Source: Marasmius tenuissimus (taxonomy: Eukaryota; Basidiomycota; Agaricomycetes; Agaricales; Marasmiaceae). Taken from it: 64,000 nucleotides of DNA. Under the pieces are notes generated by a model. It saw only the letters and a program-made list of their open reading frames with translations. It had not been told where the DNA came from and searched no databases. Location of the stretch: NCBI GenBank assembly GCA_029532415.1, contig JAQOTA010000070.1, forward strand, positions 992,001 to 1,056,000, read 5' to 3'. The translations under genes were made by a program, and so were the position numbers. Of the stretch, positions 1 to 11,110 are shown piece by piece. Within the stretch, counting starts at the first letter, position 1, and the number at the start of each line of letters is the position of its first letter.

Positions 1-86
1 TATGTCGAACCCGCGGATAACGCTGTCGACACAGGAAGATGGTCGAATGCTGCAGCAGCCGAGGTGCTGGTGGCAAAACTCTCTAA
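1..86 (+). pseudogene. 3' remnant of a small secreted cysteine-rich protein gene (SSP0), frameshifted
   Basis: The last part of a gene of the same family as those at 10.4, 12.1, 13.8 and 15.4 kb enters from the left edge. The conserved end (VECCSSRGAG then K-T-L and a TAA at 84-86) is readable. Against the paralogs one base is missing near positions 34-38, between the DNAVDTG and KMVECC codons, so the two conserved halves lie in different frames. The gene upstream of position 1 is not visible, so the extent of decay is unknown. Its downstream spacer matches the spacer after the 12.1-kb gene. Confidence 0.72.
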
Positions 87-380
87 GTCCAAGATTAACA
101 GTGTTGTTGTTTTTTCAGGTAATCTGAACGAGTGCTGACGGGGACGTGCACGTCTCGTGTTCAGGGCGGTCGCATTGGGCCCCCATCGGACGTCCTTTGT
201 ACTCGTTGTACGGTTAATGACGCTACACAATCGTATGTACTCTATATTCGACTCCAATTCATTAATACTCAACACCTTGGTGGCTCAGCTCACGGCAGCA
301 CGTTTCAAACCGCAAATTCCGACACCTTGGGCTCCTCTTATGTAAAGAGTCGTACACAAAAAGAACAACGACCGAAATAC

Positions 381-511
381 CTACACGCCCAAAAAGAATT
401 GATCTGTCACGGATATGATCTAGTTTTAATTGAGATGATACTGTGACGTTGTGCGACGGGTCTCGGCACGAGATGCTCAAGACAAATTGAATCGAGGTTT
501 GACAGATATCC
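381..511. repeat. left terminal inverted repeat of the 9-kb element
   Basis: Reverse-complement match to 9240-9370. The outermost 70 bases are closest, including a shared GATCTGTCACGGATATGATC core. Similarity fades inward and ends near GACAGATATC / GACGGATATC. Confidence 0.8.
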
Positions 512-799
512 CATACAATAGCTAGCCGCGAGGAATTGCGGCATATCCGTGACATACCCTCCAGGATATCCCCCAGATATCGCAATTAGACAGCAACGAC
601 ATCGCGACATTGCCTTTCCCCCGGACGGCGCAGACTGTCACTGGTTCACCCCCGCACATCATTTTGCATTCTAAACATGCCTAAATTGAATATCACACAT
701 GTATTATTCTGTTATCAGAGGTCGAACATCAAGTACTGAATGTGGTTTGGAGATACAGTATACAGCCAATACACAGGAGACCAACATACAGTATGAATA
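512..799. other. transposon 5' interior, no gene seen
   Basis: Sequence between the left terminal repeat and the first ORF. Open frames here are short and run into the terminal repeat. I see no coding pattern or small-repeat structure. Confidence 0.5.
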
Positions 800-1237
800 T
801 CAGAGTGAGATAGAGTACCGAGACCAAACATGTAACCTAAAACGCTGCCATATGTTCTCCCTCATCTCACAGTCGTTGTTTGCATCCCCTTCCTCGTGGC
901 ACGATGTAAGACCTTCACAATTCAACCATTCCTGGATGTAAGGCCCCCCGAGATCAATCGCCGGGTTCCACGTTGGCCAATCCCCGTTCGGAAATCCAGG
1001 ATAGGCGGCTGAAAACGCCATCCAGTAGGCTTCGCGACCCCAATCCCAGTCTTGGGTGCTGTCCTTTTGATCCGCGAAACTCATCATCCAGTCTTCGATA
1101 CTCTTCCGCAAGTCAACCCAAGGCTTCGTAACATGGGGATTGAATGACGATAGTAGGTGTAAGAAAGATGGGTCGGCAATAGGAACTTGGGCTGCTACGG
1201 GATCAGATGAAGCGACGGTGGTTGATGCCTGAATCAC
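800..1237 (-). CDS. unidentified 145-aa ORF inside the transposon
   Basis: An open frame of 145 codons on the minus strand, rich in Trp and acidic residues (for example WMMSFADQKDS and NGDWPTWNPA). The mid-region with FADQ... followed by W-P-x-W-N-P is faintly like the C-terminal part of type-B carboxylesterases, but I cannot see the catalytic region and do not assign a function. It opens with ATG at 1237 and there is no clear upstream exon, so it may be a captured gene fragment rather than an element gene. It runs opposite to the transposase. It could also be a chance ORF. Confidence 0.3.
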   Translation of the reverse strand: MIQASTTVASSDPVAAQVPIADPSFLHLLSSFNPHVTKPWVDLRKSIEDWMMSFADQKDSTQDWDWGREAYWMAFSAAYPGFPNGDWPTWNPAIDLGGPYIQEWLNCEGLTSCHEEGDANNDCEMRENIWQRFRLHVWSRYSISL

Positions 1238-1628
1238 TATGAGACCTCAGGCAATGAAAACGTACGATATCACTCACTGTGTCGTCGAGATGCTTTGGAA
1301 TTCCCCCAATTTCGCTGATGACCGGCACAAGGAAAGAATTGTAGGGCTCGGGAAGCGATATAGAGATATGAAGAGGCTATTGAATGGTTCAGATATGGGG
1401 ACAGCATATCGCGAATGTCCGTTACTTACAACTTTGGCGTCGAGATGACGAGGTAAGTCGCCCTTCAGAGAGATTGATACAGGCAGGAATTGTTGAGAAT
1501 GGTGGGAGACCGAGTCATCGTGAGGGTGTTCGAGAACCAGGGAAAAACTCGTCATTTTCTGAGAGAAACAGAGAGAGAGGGAGAGAAACAGAGGGACAGA
1601 GAGGGGGGAGAGGAGAGAGGAGAGAGAG

Positions 1629-1630
<2 letters not shown>

Positions 1631-1692
<62 letters not shown>
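1631..1692. repeat. (GA)n microsatellite
   Basis: An uninterrupted GA dinucleotide run of about 62 bases, within a broader purine-rich tract from about 1566 to 1700. It lies upstream of the transposase coding region and makes long Arg-Glu and Ser-Leu repeat ORFs on the two strands that are not genes. Confidence 0.95.
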
Positions 1693-1699
<7 letters not shown>

Positions 1700-2010
1700 G
1701 TGATGGAAATTGGAAAGCCTTGTGGACGTGGATGTCAGTGTCCAAAGTTCAACGTTCAACATGTGTGAGACTCCGTGACTTGTGACTCACGGTGACAACA
1801 CGCGATCTCACGCGACTTGAAGCAGCCTCAAGCTCGAGTCTGAATCGTGCTCTTCTCAATTTCTTTTCCACTGTTGATCGAGATAATCGGGACGGAATGA
1901 GTGTCTTGGACAATGAAGGTATGTCTTTTGTTCATACAAGGGACGGTTTTATTCACTATCTTGCTGCCAGTGTTCCGCACAGTCTCTACTTCGTCCTTGA
2001 GGTCATCCAG

Positions 2011-5000
2011 AGATACTGTAGAATGTTTGATATGCGATAAAAAACTCGGAAAGCATCTACAAATGCCCCGAGGAAATGTTTCTATTCACAAAGGATCCGA
2101 TAAACACCAGCAAAAACTATCCGAATACATTCGCACGCGGAATCTGAAAGCATCGTTGGGTCTGGCATCCGCATCGGCCTCGACAGATAGCATACCAGCA
2201 CAGGATGCGCGATGTGATCTGTCAACTCGAATAGAAACCAGCCCTTCGCCTCATTCCAATGATCTTGGTGGTGCCGCCGATGAAGATGTACCGATATCCG
2301 ATCTCTGGACGCCGGTCTTTAGAGAGATCACAGTCCCTGAAGAGGCATTAGAAGATGAGCCACAGGATGAAGACCATGATCATGGATTTATTCGGGGTCT
2401 TGAGTCGGACAACATCATTTCCATTCAGTTGCCGTCGCGGCTTTCCTCAGGAGCTTCAGAGGAGCTGCTCGATGACGATGGGGACACGGAGGAATGTTCG
2501 GAAGAGCAAATTGGTGTGTAGTGGTGGCATCAGCACTGAGCTGCATCATGTCAAATTGATACTGACTTGCTTGCCGCCAGCACCGTCCTTGGCTTCGAGC
2601 TCCCATGGTATACCTGATCAATCTTTGGCCACCTACCCTTGGCCGTCACAGTCAGTGAGTATGTCCCGTTATAGAGTCCAGCAAATGATGCACACCTACA
2701 TCCTTGTAGATGTTTCTGACCCAACTTCTTTTCTCTGGATCGTCCCGATTACGGTTCTCGGAGACTCAGAAAAAGGCAATTCTCGAATGGGCCAAATGTC
2801 TGGGAGCTCCGGAGGTCCCGGCCCTTCACACACTCAAGAAAGTCCAGAAATCTATCGAGGGCATGGTCTGTAGCCCAACTGAGAAGGTTGTGTCAAGCTC
2901 AGGGACTGTGTTTTATATCAATGAAGTTGCTCGGGCAATTGCTAGCGTAAGGTTCTTCTTTGTCATTGATTTTGAATTACAACTTAGTGTACTTTCAGGA
3001 CTTCTCAAACCCCATAACACGCTTGTCCATGTCGGATTATCCTGAAGACGGCGGAGAGTCAGCTTCGGAACTAAAACACGGTTCTAAGTGGCTCTTGGAC
3101 TTACCATCCGATTTGCTGACAATCACGGCTCGTGTGATTATGTCGGGGAGCTACTGCAATGTCAAACATCAGACGGCAAACCCAGTGGGTTCTTCATTCC
3201 CGACCGATTCTTCACGAGAATGGTACCTGCCATGAAAGAGGGTGAACTTCAAGCTGAAAAGCTCTTTGCACTTGGATTCGTCGTGAACAAACGACCGGTA
3301 AGCATTATTCTGTACATGCAAATACATTATTCAACAGACTGGCATAGGACGGGTTTGCGGTCGACTCTGGTACCAAAATCATAATTCCAACCGAGTCGTT
3401 CCAGAGAACTTTCGGAGACTTGCAAGATGATGGTGTTCTCAATTGTGGATTTGCAAGTAAGTCCTCTCGAAAGTGTGAGAATCATTGGACATTGCTGAGT
3501 TGTTCCAGGTTGTTCGACGTCCTACGAGGGTCGTATGCCGCATCCAAGGAGGGCACAAGCAAAAGGACGTATGGTATATGGAGTCCCACTCATTATATTT
3601 CTGGACGACGTTAGTGGCAATATTTCCAAGCAGTGGAACAAGCATCATGCGATCTACATGTCTAATGGCCTACTCCCTCGTCAAATGATCGAAAAAGAGT
3701 TTTGTACTCGTTTTGTGACATCGTCGCCACATGCTACGCCAATGGAGCTTGTGAAGGCACTCAAGGACAGTATTGCGTAAGTGCAATCAGTGATTTTGCA
3801 TGAATGGTGGTATCATACTGACCTTTCTTCTTCAGGAGAGCAGCCGACAGTGGTGTTGAGGCATATGACTGCAAACACCATGATGAATGTCTCCTTGTGC
3901 CACATGCACACTTTTGGGGCAGTGATAACCCCATGCAGGCTGAGGAATGCAGTCATGGAGGGCTGAAATGTAACTATTTCTGCCGCATGTGCGAAGTTGG
4001 TGGTACTCAAGAGCAGAAACGTTCTGACGAGGGCTTCTTGGCCCTATTTCAGGTAAAACATTGTGGTTTTTTGATGTTCATTGTTTAGGACGTCCTTTAA
4101 ATCAGTAATCTCACACTATCACCAGGCCGGCACAGAAAGAACACCCGAGAAAACGGCTGCGCTAATACACGAGCAATTACGTCTGTCGGCCTTACATGGT
4201 GCAACAGATAAGTTGCAGAAGCATAAAGCCACGACCGGTGTTGGTGACTCAACCTGTGCTACTGCTCTCCAAGCGATTGTGGATCTTGGAAAGGCCCTGT
4301 ATGGGAATAAAAACCCGGACAGAATGTCAAAGGAAGATATTCAGGCTAAGCTGGAACAAGAGGTTGAGCGTGTAATTGAGGTATATGGGATCAATCCCCT
4401 AATCGGAATGCCAGGTTAGAGCTTTTCTTTAACTTGGTTAAGGAGGTTGGTGGTGCTGACCTATCTGTCTTTCAGGCGTGAACATGCACAAAGACACTCC
4501 AACAGAGATATTGCATACAATCTTGCTTGGTGCTGTGAAGTATTTCTGGGGGCAGACAGTTCACATACTTGAAAAGAACAAGGGGTTTGGAACATTTCAG
4601 ATTCGACTTGCTTCAGTTGATGAATCAGGATTAAACATCCCCAAATTGTCAGCGGAATACATATGCGCCTACAAAGGCAGTCTTATTGGGAAACACTTCA
4701 AGAGTTTGGCACAGCTAATGCCCTTCCTAATATATGACCTTGTACCAAGGAAGGTGTTGGATGCATGGTCAATCATTGGGGAACTTGTTGTGCTTGTGTG
4801 GCACACACAGATCAATGACCTCGAGGGATATCTGGTACGCATTTGAATTTGATTACCTGTTCATCTTTGTGGACTATGCTGATATAACCCAGGCAAAATT
4901 GTCATCCACCATCCAGGCATTTTTAAATATCACTGCTGAATGCTCACCAAGCATTTTGATATCGAAACCAAAGTTCCATTTTCTTGTCCATCTCCCAGCT

Positions 5001-6905
5001 CATATCCGACGCTTTGGACCAGCATTGATCTTCTCGACTGAGCGCTACGAATCATTCAATCACGTCTTTCGTCTTTCGTGCATCTACAGCAATCGACAAG
5101 CTCCAAGTCGTGACTCATGCATGGCATTTGCTAGTCAGGATATAACCAAGCACATTGTTACTGGCGGCTATTGGCGGGATCCGTCATCACGTAAATGGGT
5201 TCATGCTGGTGGTGCTGTTCTCTACCATATGCAAGAGAATAAGATATTCCGAAGACTCCTTGCAGTACCAGAGATATCAGAAGCTGACATCAAGGCAGGT
5301 GAGTAGTAAGAGATGATTATAGGCATATTGCAGTTGCTTATTAATTTCATGAATGCAAAGGTGGTGTCAAGCTCGCGTCTGCTGGCATTGCAGGTTCAGC
5401 TGGTACAACACCTACAGCCAAGTGGGAAGCGACAAAGGCCTCAAATGCATTCAATGTGGATAGCTTTTCTGCTCCCTTCTCCTTGGAGAATGGAAACTAT
5501 CTCTTGGCATCATCGTTCAGAGCTGCAAATGGAGATCAAGTACATCCAAACGATTTTGTAGCCTTTCATGCCAGTGGAAAGGTGACCACACTTAGACTTT
5601 CAGATTTTTGTTCATGTGGTGTTGAAACTATTGTCTTTTTCAGATCCAGGTGGCACAGACAAAGGAGATTCTCGTGAGAGATGAAGAACTGTCAAAGGTT
5701 GCTGTCGTTACTCTGGACTTGTTTGACTTTCTGAATGAGCCACACGATCTTCTTCGAATGCCGGTTCTTCGACCGAGCAATGGCATCACTCAGTGTCAAA
5801 TCACAGGCCCTTCTGTCAGTTCTGGTATCCCTTGTCTCCAGTACGAAACCTGAAATCTCTCTTCTGACAGGATATACTCTGCACATTAAATGTGCAACAT
5901 GACTGCTCCTTTGGAAACTGCACAAACGTGAAGAGAAAAGTAATTTATCAAGAGCGATTGGAAACCTCCCGTTCCCAGGCAGTTGTCGACCACACTGACC
6001 TTCAACAGTTCATTTTAAACACCCATTCCCTCCATAACCATTCGATAATATCGAAACTTCTCCCAAGTTCCTTGACTATAGTTCTCTCACGCCCCTCCCT
6101 GCCGCCTGATGAGCAGAACGAGTTGCGACTGCGGGCTGCAAGTCACATTCGGAACCAAAAGAGCCAAGAAAATGACAATGGTCAAAATCTTCAGGAGGTA
6201 GAACGTCTACCGTTCGAGACAAGCTCCCGTGGTACTGGTGGTCGTGGTGGTGGTGGACGTGGCCATGTTGGTCACAGTGGACTTAGTATATCGATGGAGG
6301 TGGATGGAAATCCAGATTCAATTGCAGCAATGCAATCCCAGTTGGGAGCACTCAAAAATGACGAGCTTAGGGAACGCTGCAAAGCCCAGTCTCTTCCTAC
6401 ATCAGGCGTGAAAGCCGCACTGGTCACAAGGTTGATAGATGCTGCACGCAAAGCATCTTTATCTCAGATTATCGAGCCAGGTCCGAGTGGGACGAAACAG
6501 GGTGGGCCACAGCTTAGTTTGGACTCCCAAGAGAATGGCAACAAAGAAGCGGACAAAGACGGTGACCAGGTAATGAGCAGGGAGATAGAGGATACTGAGT
6601 TTGTGATACAGCCGGGATCAGAGGGTCAGACTTCGACTCAAGCCACAGAACACGATAACGCGCTCAATGATCTGGACCGTCACATAGGGGATATAGACCT
6701 TGATGGGGATCATTTCATGCAGCCAATAGCGGCCCCGGCACCAGAGGAGGTATCGGCGTCAACTCTGGTAGCACTGGAAGGTCTCAGACGGACTCGGCTT
6801 GCGGAGCTCTGCAAGATGAATTCACTTGCCAAGAGTGGAACAAAGGCTGAACTTATAGCGCGGTTGAGGTTCAGGGAGCAGACTCACACATTGATTGGAA
6901 TTTAG
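2011..6905 (+). pseudogene. Tnp2-like transposase with C-terminal SAP domains, frameshifted
   Basis: Many small exons join into the transposase layout seen repeatedly in Agaricomycetes. An N-terminal C-x2-C...H-x5-H finger (CLIC near 2025, H...H near 2085-2100) is followed by an acidic linker and the core: FLDDVSGNISKQWNKHH near 3600-3650, DNPMQAEECSHGG with a C-x3-C-x2-C knuckle (CNYFCRMC) near 3930-4000, HKDTPTEILHTILLG near 4490, and ERYESFNHVFR near 5040. The tail has a Gly/Arg-rich patch (6220-6280) and two SAP DNA-binding motifs (about 6335-6450 and 6765-6890). In family terms the aspartates in the first two motifs are the likely catalytic acids. The reading frame shifts by one base near 3130, between the ITARV and DYVGELLQC segments, with no intron to rescue it, and no clean start codon joins the first exon. 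I infer a non-autonomous, decayed copy. Confidence 0.75.
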
Positions 6906-7150
6906 AAGAGCCTTGGATGTATGGGACTCACGCAGCGCGATATATAGAATTTATGCCATTGTGTGGCTTGACGGTCAACGAACTTGAAGATGTTTGATTG
7001 TGACTGGTCACTGTCACACTGTTGGCTTCATCTTCGACGTTCACCATCACCAACACAGGCCCACGGCGGGTCCTCTCTCTCTTTTTTCCCCCCCTCCTCC
7101 TCCTTTTTCTTCTTCTCGGTTTCACCGTAGTGCTAGTGTAGGTGGTAATA

Positions 7151-8708
7151 ATGGGTGTTATGGATGACTTCACAGACCAGGATACTGTACCGGCTGCAGA
7201 AGCTGGCGGATCTACATCTGAAAAATCTCCCTCAGTAGAACCCTTTGAACTTCCTCCAATTCCCGTCTCCACCCCTCTACGCACTTGCATTCGACCAAAT
7301 GCGCCTGGATCCGTCGGAGGGGGTTTCATTTCCCCGCTAGTGTTTACAAGGTCATCGAACCCCTTGAAACGCTCTTCTTCTTCACTCGAAGACCCGCAGC
7401 AGACCCGTAAGAAACTCAAGGAATATGCCGAGAAGGTCTCTGATGTTGCCGAGCTCAACGCTGAAGACCGACAAGAGATTAGTGAGCTTTCGCAGGTTTG
7501 TCATACTCGAATTTTTTACTGTGACCCCAGCCCGCTCATTTTTTGATGCCATTCAGCTAACCTTGCATGAGGCCGTGATTAGTCTCCATGTGAAGGTGGC
7601 AGTACTGAACAAGCGTTATGATGCTCAGCACGAGAACTACTGCCTGACCCTGATTACTGGGAGAGATTTTAAGGTACCGATACAATATCTACTACTGCCT
7701 CTCGTTCCGCTCAGTGACATGACAATACAGAACAAGCTGCAAATTTATGTCAATGCCTGTTTGCTGGCGCCAGATCTGTCCGCATATCTCTCTGGTCCTG
7801 TCGAGGCCATCATGGTATGTTTTTGCTCAGAATATGTCGTGTTAAGATTACTGACTATATGCGTGATTAGTCATTGATACAGAGAGAACCTGATCTTTTT
7901 GGGGTACCAAAGGAGCTACTGGAGTACTCCCACCTCCTTACGAAGCTGAGGAAACAGGTTGTTGATGACCTCTCGACCGCGCGAGGTAATATTCGGAACA
8001 GGGTAGGATTCGAGGTTACATGAATGATCATGCGTCCAAATGGCCTGACTTTTAAATTCTAGATTTTGGCCTCCCTCGAGGAAAAGGACGGGCAGAGACC
8101 ACAACCCATGAACGAATTGGCTAAGGCTCTCGCCACCGGAATTACCGGCATGGAAATTCAGACGAGCCATTGGGCTCGATTTTCATTTTTGGTGAGTTGC
8201 TTTTCCTCGATTTTGAGTTCTTTGGTGCTCACCAGCCGCTCACCTCCAGCGGTGCTGTCAAGTCAAATTTGCCGAACACCTGCAAAAGATCAAGAAAGCA
8301 GAATCTTCAGCAGCTTCAGATACCGGTTTGTCCCTGTCGGATAACGCCTCGACTACCACAAGCGCCGCCGAGACCAATGCCAGTTCTACTGCACCAAGAG
8401 CCGTTAAGGATCGATACCAGCCGAGCAAATTCTGGAACTGGGTCGACGATCATCTCGTTGATATTCGTTTGGAAGCATTTCAGAAAGCAAAGAACCAAAA
8501 GGGCCAGGAGGCCCTTCTGGGACAGTGCGTGTCGCCCTGATTTCCTCAAACTCAATTCTGATTGAATTTTCCCGGCAGGTTTTTTCAGAGACTTCTCGCG
8601 GCGGATCTCAAGCAGTACACCGGCCCAGGCCAGAAGTCAGTGAAGCCCCCTCCAGACAAGGCAGTACTCCATTGGCAGCAGAAGTTCACGGTAGCCATGG
8701 TCTTTTGA
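7151..8708 (+). CDS. 399-aa protein of unknown function carried by the transposon
   Basis: Seven exons (7151-7495, 7557-7673, 7731-7814, 7883-8002, 8063-8191, 8250-8524, 8579-8708) join with every phase correct into 1200 bases ending TGA, which strongly supports a real intact gene. The start is ATG at 7151; an in-frame ATG at 7160 is an alternative. The N-terminus is Ser/Pro-rich and disordered-looking, with a basic patch (QQTRKKLKEY). Next come a helical region (LTLHEAVISLHVKVAVLNKR), a region with DLFGVPKELLEYSHLLTKLR, a Ser/Thr-rich linker and a basic C-terminal part (SKFWNWVDDHL, then LLAADLKQYTG). I do not recognise a characterised domain. It lies 245 bases downstream of the transposase, same strand, inside the same terminal repeats, so an accessory role in transposition or regulation is possible but unproven. 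Confidence 0.72.
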
Positions 8709-9239
8709 TACGGATGCCACGCAGACTCCTCAGGTCCCCATATCTTGCAATGATGTATACAGCACGCCCCTCGCGGTGTCTCAGCCACGTTTTTATGTCC
8801 CGCACCATACCCATCACTACATTACACCCTTCGCAGTACTGTCGACTCATTTTTCCTTCTACTTCTGTCACGCCGTCCTCTACCGAATCCTCCAGGATTC
8901 TTCCCTTTCTTGATTACCCGCCGTGCCGCCTCTTTTCTTTAGCCTTATGCCACGCTTAATGATTTCTTGACCACGATCTTTACTGACAATGACCTTCACT
9001 TGCACATACTACGTACAGTACACGAAATACAACCTATCTATCTTCCTCACACTGTTCCTGGACCCCCTGTCGCCGCTGGATTATCATCTTCAGAAAGAAC
9101 AATGCGAGTAGATGCGTTGTCTGGTTCCATTGGCGGGGGTCGTCATTGAGATTGGGTTCGTCTATTCCCGATATCTGGATGATCTCGCGCCAAGTATCGT
9201 GACTATATACTGGAATATATCATGCACAGCCGGCGCTTT
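8709..9239. other. transposon 3' interior, no gene seen
   Basis: Between the stop of the 399-aa gene and the right terminal repeat. Short open frames on both strands have no family resemblance. It presumably holds the 3' UTR of the preceding gene and subterminal sequence. Confidence 0.5.
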
Positions 9240-9370
9240 AGATATCCGTCAGATCACTTTTCAATTTATCGCCAGTCCCCCGCGCCGAGACCGACTGGAC
9301 AACGTCACATTATCCTCCCAATTAAAATTAGATCATATCCGTGACAGATCAATCCTTTTTGAGCGTGTAG
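9240..9370. repeat. right terminal inverted repeat of the 9-kb element
   Basis: Inverted match to 381-511 of identical length (131 bases), ending GCGTGTAG. Sequence from 9371 onward matches the uninterrupted paralogous spacer starting near 12,770. Confidence 0.8.
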
Positions 9371-10307
9371 ACTCTAGGGGCGCCCACCAAAATTTCCGAC
9401 CATCACGCAGCCTCCACGCAACCTGATGAAGCTTTTCTGGGGCTCTCGTTAACAAATATTTACACGGAGTACGGCCTTTGACTCAGGCAGCTGTGTAACT
9501 GCCAGACTGCATAGTAGGTGTAACCGAAATATTGAATTCGTCACTCCCGACGTATGACTGTCAGTGGGGGCTGGCGGTTCCCTTTCCGAAATGAAAATCA
9601 AATCGTCACGTCCCCGTGGGGTCAGAACTGGTCTCCTTTCAGCCGATTTCACGATGCCTACTTACTCATGATACCCAGTGGGCGGCAAGTACATAACAGG
9701 ATGTGGATTGCTGGTTGTGTGGCGATCTGTCATTACAGTACCTATGATACCAATCTCGGGCGCCATAAGTGGACGGAGTGTTCACGGAGTTACTGGAGAC
9801 GAATCTCAAACAGCGATAGCCTCTTCAGGACTTACTTGGCATCTGGAAACCTTGGTGTTCACAGTGGATAAATCCTGTCCGTGAGAGGCGCCCAACACAG
9901 TGTATTTTTCAGTGTACGAGATCCCGAGAAGTGCCAAGGTTTTCTATGAGCTATTCTTGTCTCAAGCTTAATGGTAAACATTTGAAACGTCGAAACCTCG
10001 GGGTCTGTCTCGGTCTAGTACGGATCCTCATGCACACTGGCGGGCGTTTCCTTGATGAACTCCCGTAAACCCCATTGCCACAGCTCCACCTTCGATGTCT
10101 CCTTCACGCTCATTTTACTTTCTTCTAGTCATAATATGTCCGCCGGAAGCTCCAATCTCGTGTTTTGAAACACCAGACCATTCGACAGGAGTCGTATCAT
10201 TGATGAACCGCTCGGGACATTGAGGTTATTGGACATCCCGACGATTCCCGAGGTCAGTGTATGTAAGTGCTATTTGTAGTTACCACTCACTGCCACTTAA
10301 GAAAAGG

Positions 10308-10313
10308 TATAAA
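10308..10313 (+). promoter_or_regulatory. TATA box of SSP1
   Basis: TATAAA, 92 bases upstream of the ATG, followed by a segment (AGCCTGACTATCAGTCAA) that recurs almost unchanged before the gene at 13.8 kb. Confidence 0.7.
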
Positions 10314-10399
10314 AGCCTGACTATCAGTCAACGAGAACCTCAGAAACAACCTCACTCTTCAGTCTCACAACTCAACCGTTAAAACATCTTTTAAACATC

Positions 10400-10738
10400 A
10401 TGCGTACCTCTTTTGCCATCGTCGCCATCGTCGCCTCTCTCACTGGCTCCGTCCTCGCTGGTACGTCCCTACTCATGTCAGTACCATGTTGATTCTATCT
10501 CATTCTCTCCCCTTTCTTCTCAGGTGGCCCCGAGATTTGCACCAACAACAAAGACGGATCCGGAGGAACCAACTACCAAGTTACCAAGGACTGTTGCGCA
10601 GCTGTCAACCACAAAGCCTACTTCAATGAGGTCGCCAAGCAATGCATGGGCTATGGAGGTCCTCTGGACAATGCCGTTGATACCGGGAAGATGGTCGAAT
10701 GCTGCAGCAGCCGTGGTGCTGGTAGCAAGGCCGTATAA
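10400..10738 (+). CDS. small secreted cysteine-rich protein (SSP1), 91 aa
   Basis: Two exons (10,400-10,460 and 10,524-10,738) separated by a 63-base GT-AG intron in phase 1, exactly at the end of the signal peptide. The N-terminus MRTSFAIVAIVASLTGSVLA is a textbook secretion signal. The mature 71-residue protein starts GGPEIC and has six cysteines in the order C-CC-C-CC (mature positions 6, 24-25, 41, 60-61), enough for three disulfides. It contains no hydrophobin eight-cysteine pattern or any named domain I recognise. The arrangement is typical of fungal apoplastic or effector-like small secreted proteins; function is not inferable. It belongs to a local array of five copies. Confidence 0.88.
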
Positions 10739-11110
10739 GCTAAAGGTGGGCGTCGCAACTGGATCAATACCAATAGTTTTGATAGTTGACAGGTTCACAT
10801 AGATTAGCGACTGACTCATGGTCATACTCGGCTTGGGCTCCTTATTCTCCGCATCCTTTGAATTCTGTAACGCTACAACTTCCCGATCGTGACTGTAAGA
10901 TAGCTCAATCCCTTAGTACTGTAATCGTATCGAACTTCTTATTTGATTTCACATTTCCAACCTCGTGTTAACGACCTAGTGAACTATAAGCTCTGCCTTC
11001 TGAATCTGGTGAACTCGGTGTTAATTGCTGACCCGGATACACCGCCATCATGAGCAGTACCCATGAGCGCCCACAAACCGATGATCCAGATTCTCCTCAC
11101 ATTTCTTGTA

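Larger units (their letters stand above)
381..9370. mobile_element. 9.0-kb terminal-inverted-repeat DNA transposon with Tnp2-like transposase and a second gene
   Basis: The left 131 bases (381-511) and right 131 bases (9240-9370) are imperfect inverted repeats beginning CTACACGC and ending GCGTGTAG. Inside are a Tnp2-like transposase gene (2.0-6.9 kb), an intact 399-aa gene (7.15-8.71 kb), an unidentified ORF and a GA microsatellite. The sequence left of 381 and right of 9370 matches, in order, the uninterrupted spacer at about 12,440-12,850, so the element was inserted into an existing spacer. The flanking dinucleotide AC on both sides could be a short target duplication, but this is weak. 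Tnp2-like transposases belong to the CMC (CACTA-related) superfamily; the termini are not the canonical CACTA. The degenerate repeats and broken transposase suggest an old copy. Confidence 0.78.
9430..11110. repeat. copy 1 of a duplicated secreted-protein gene block
   Basis: Matches 12,845-14,535 in direct orientation, at an offset of roughly 3.4 kb. It includes the promoter spacer (for example CCTTTCCGAAATGAAAATCA near 9580 and near 13,000), the gene and several hundred bases downstream (GCGCCCA-AAACCGAT motif near 11,070 and near 14,490). Identity is clear but imperfect in the noncoding parts. Confidence 0.75.

Noticed and set aside
1384..1785. Overlapping Arg-Glu-rich and Ser-Leu-rich ORFs on both strands
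   Set aside because: They are translations of a (GA)n microsatellite and have no independent support.
381..9370. 9-kb element as a Starship or Helitron
   Set aside because: It has long terminal inverted repeats and a Tnp2-like transposase; no tyrosine recombinase or Rep/helicase motif was seen.
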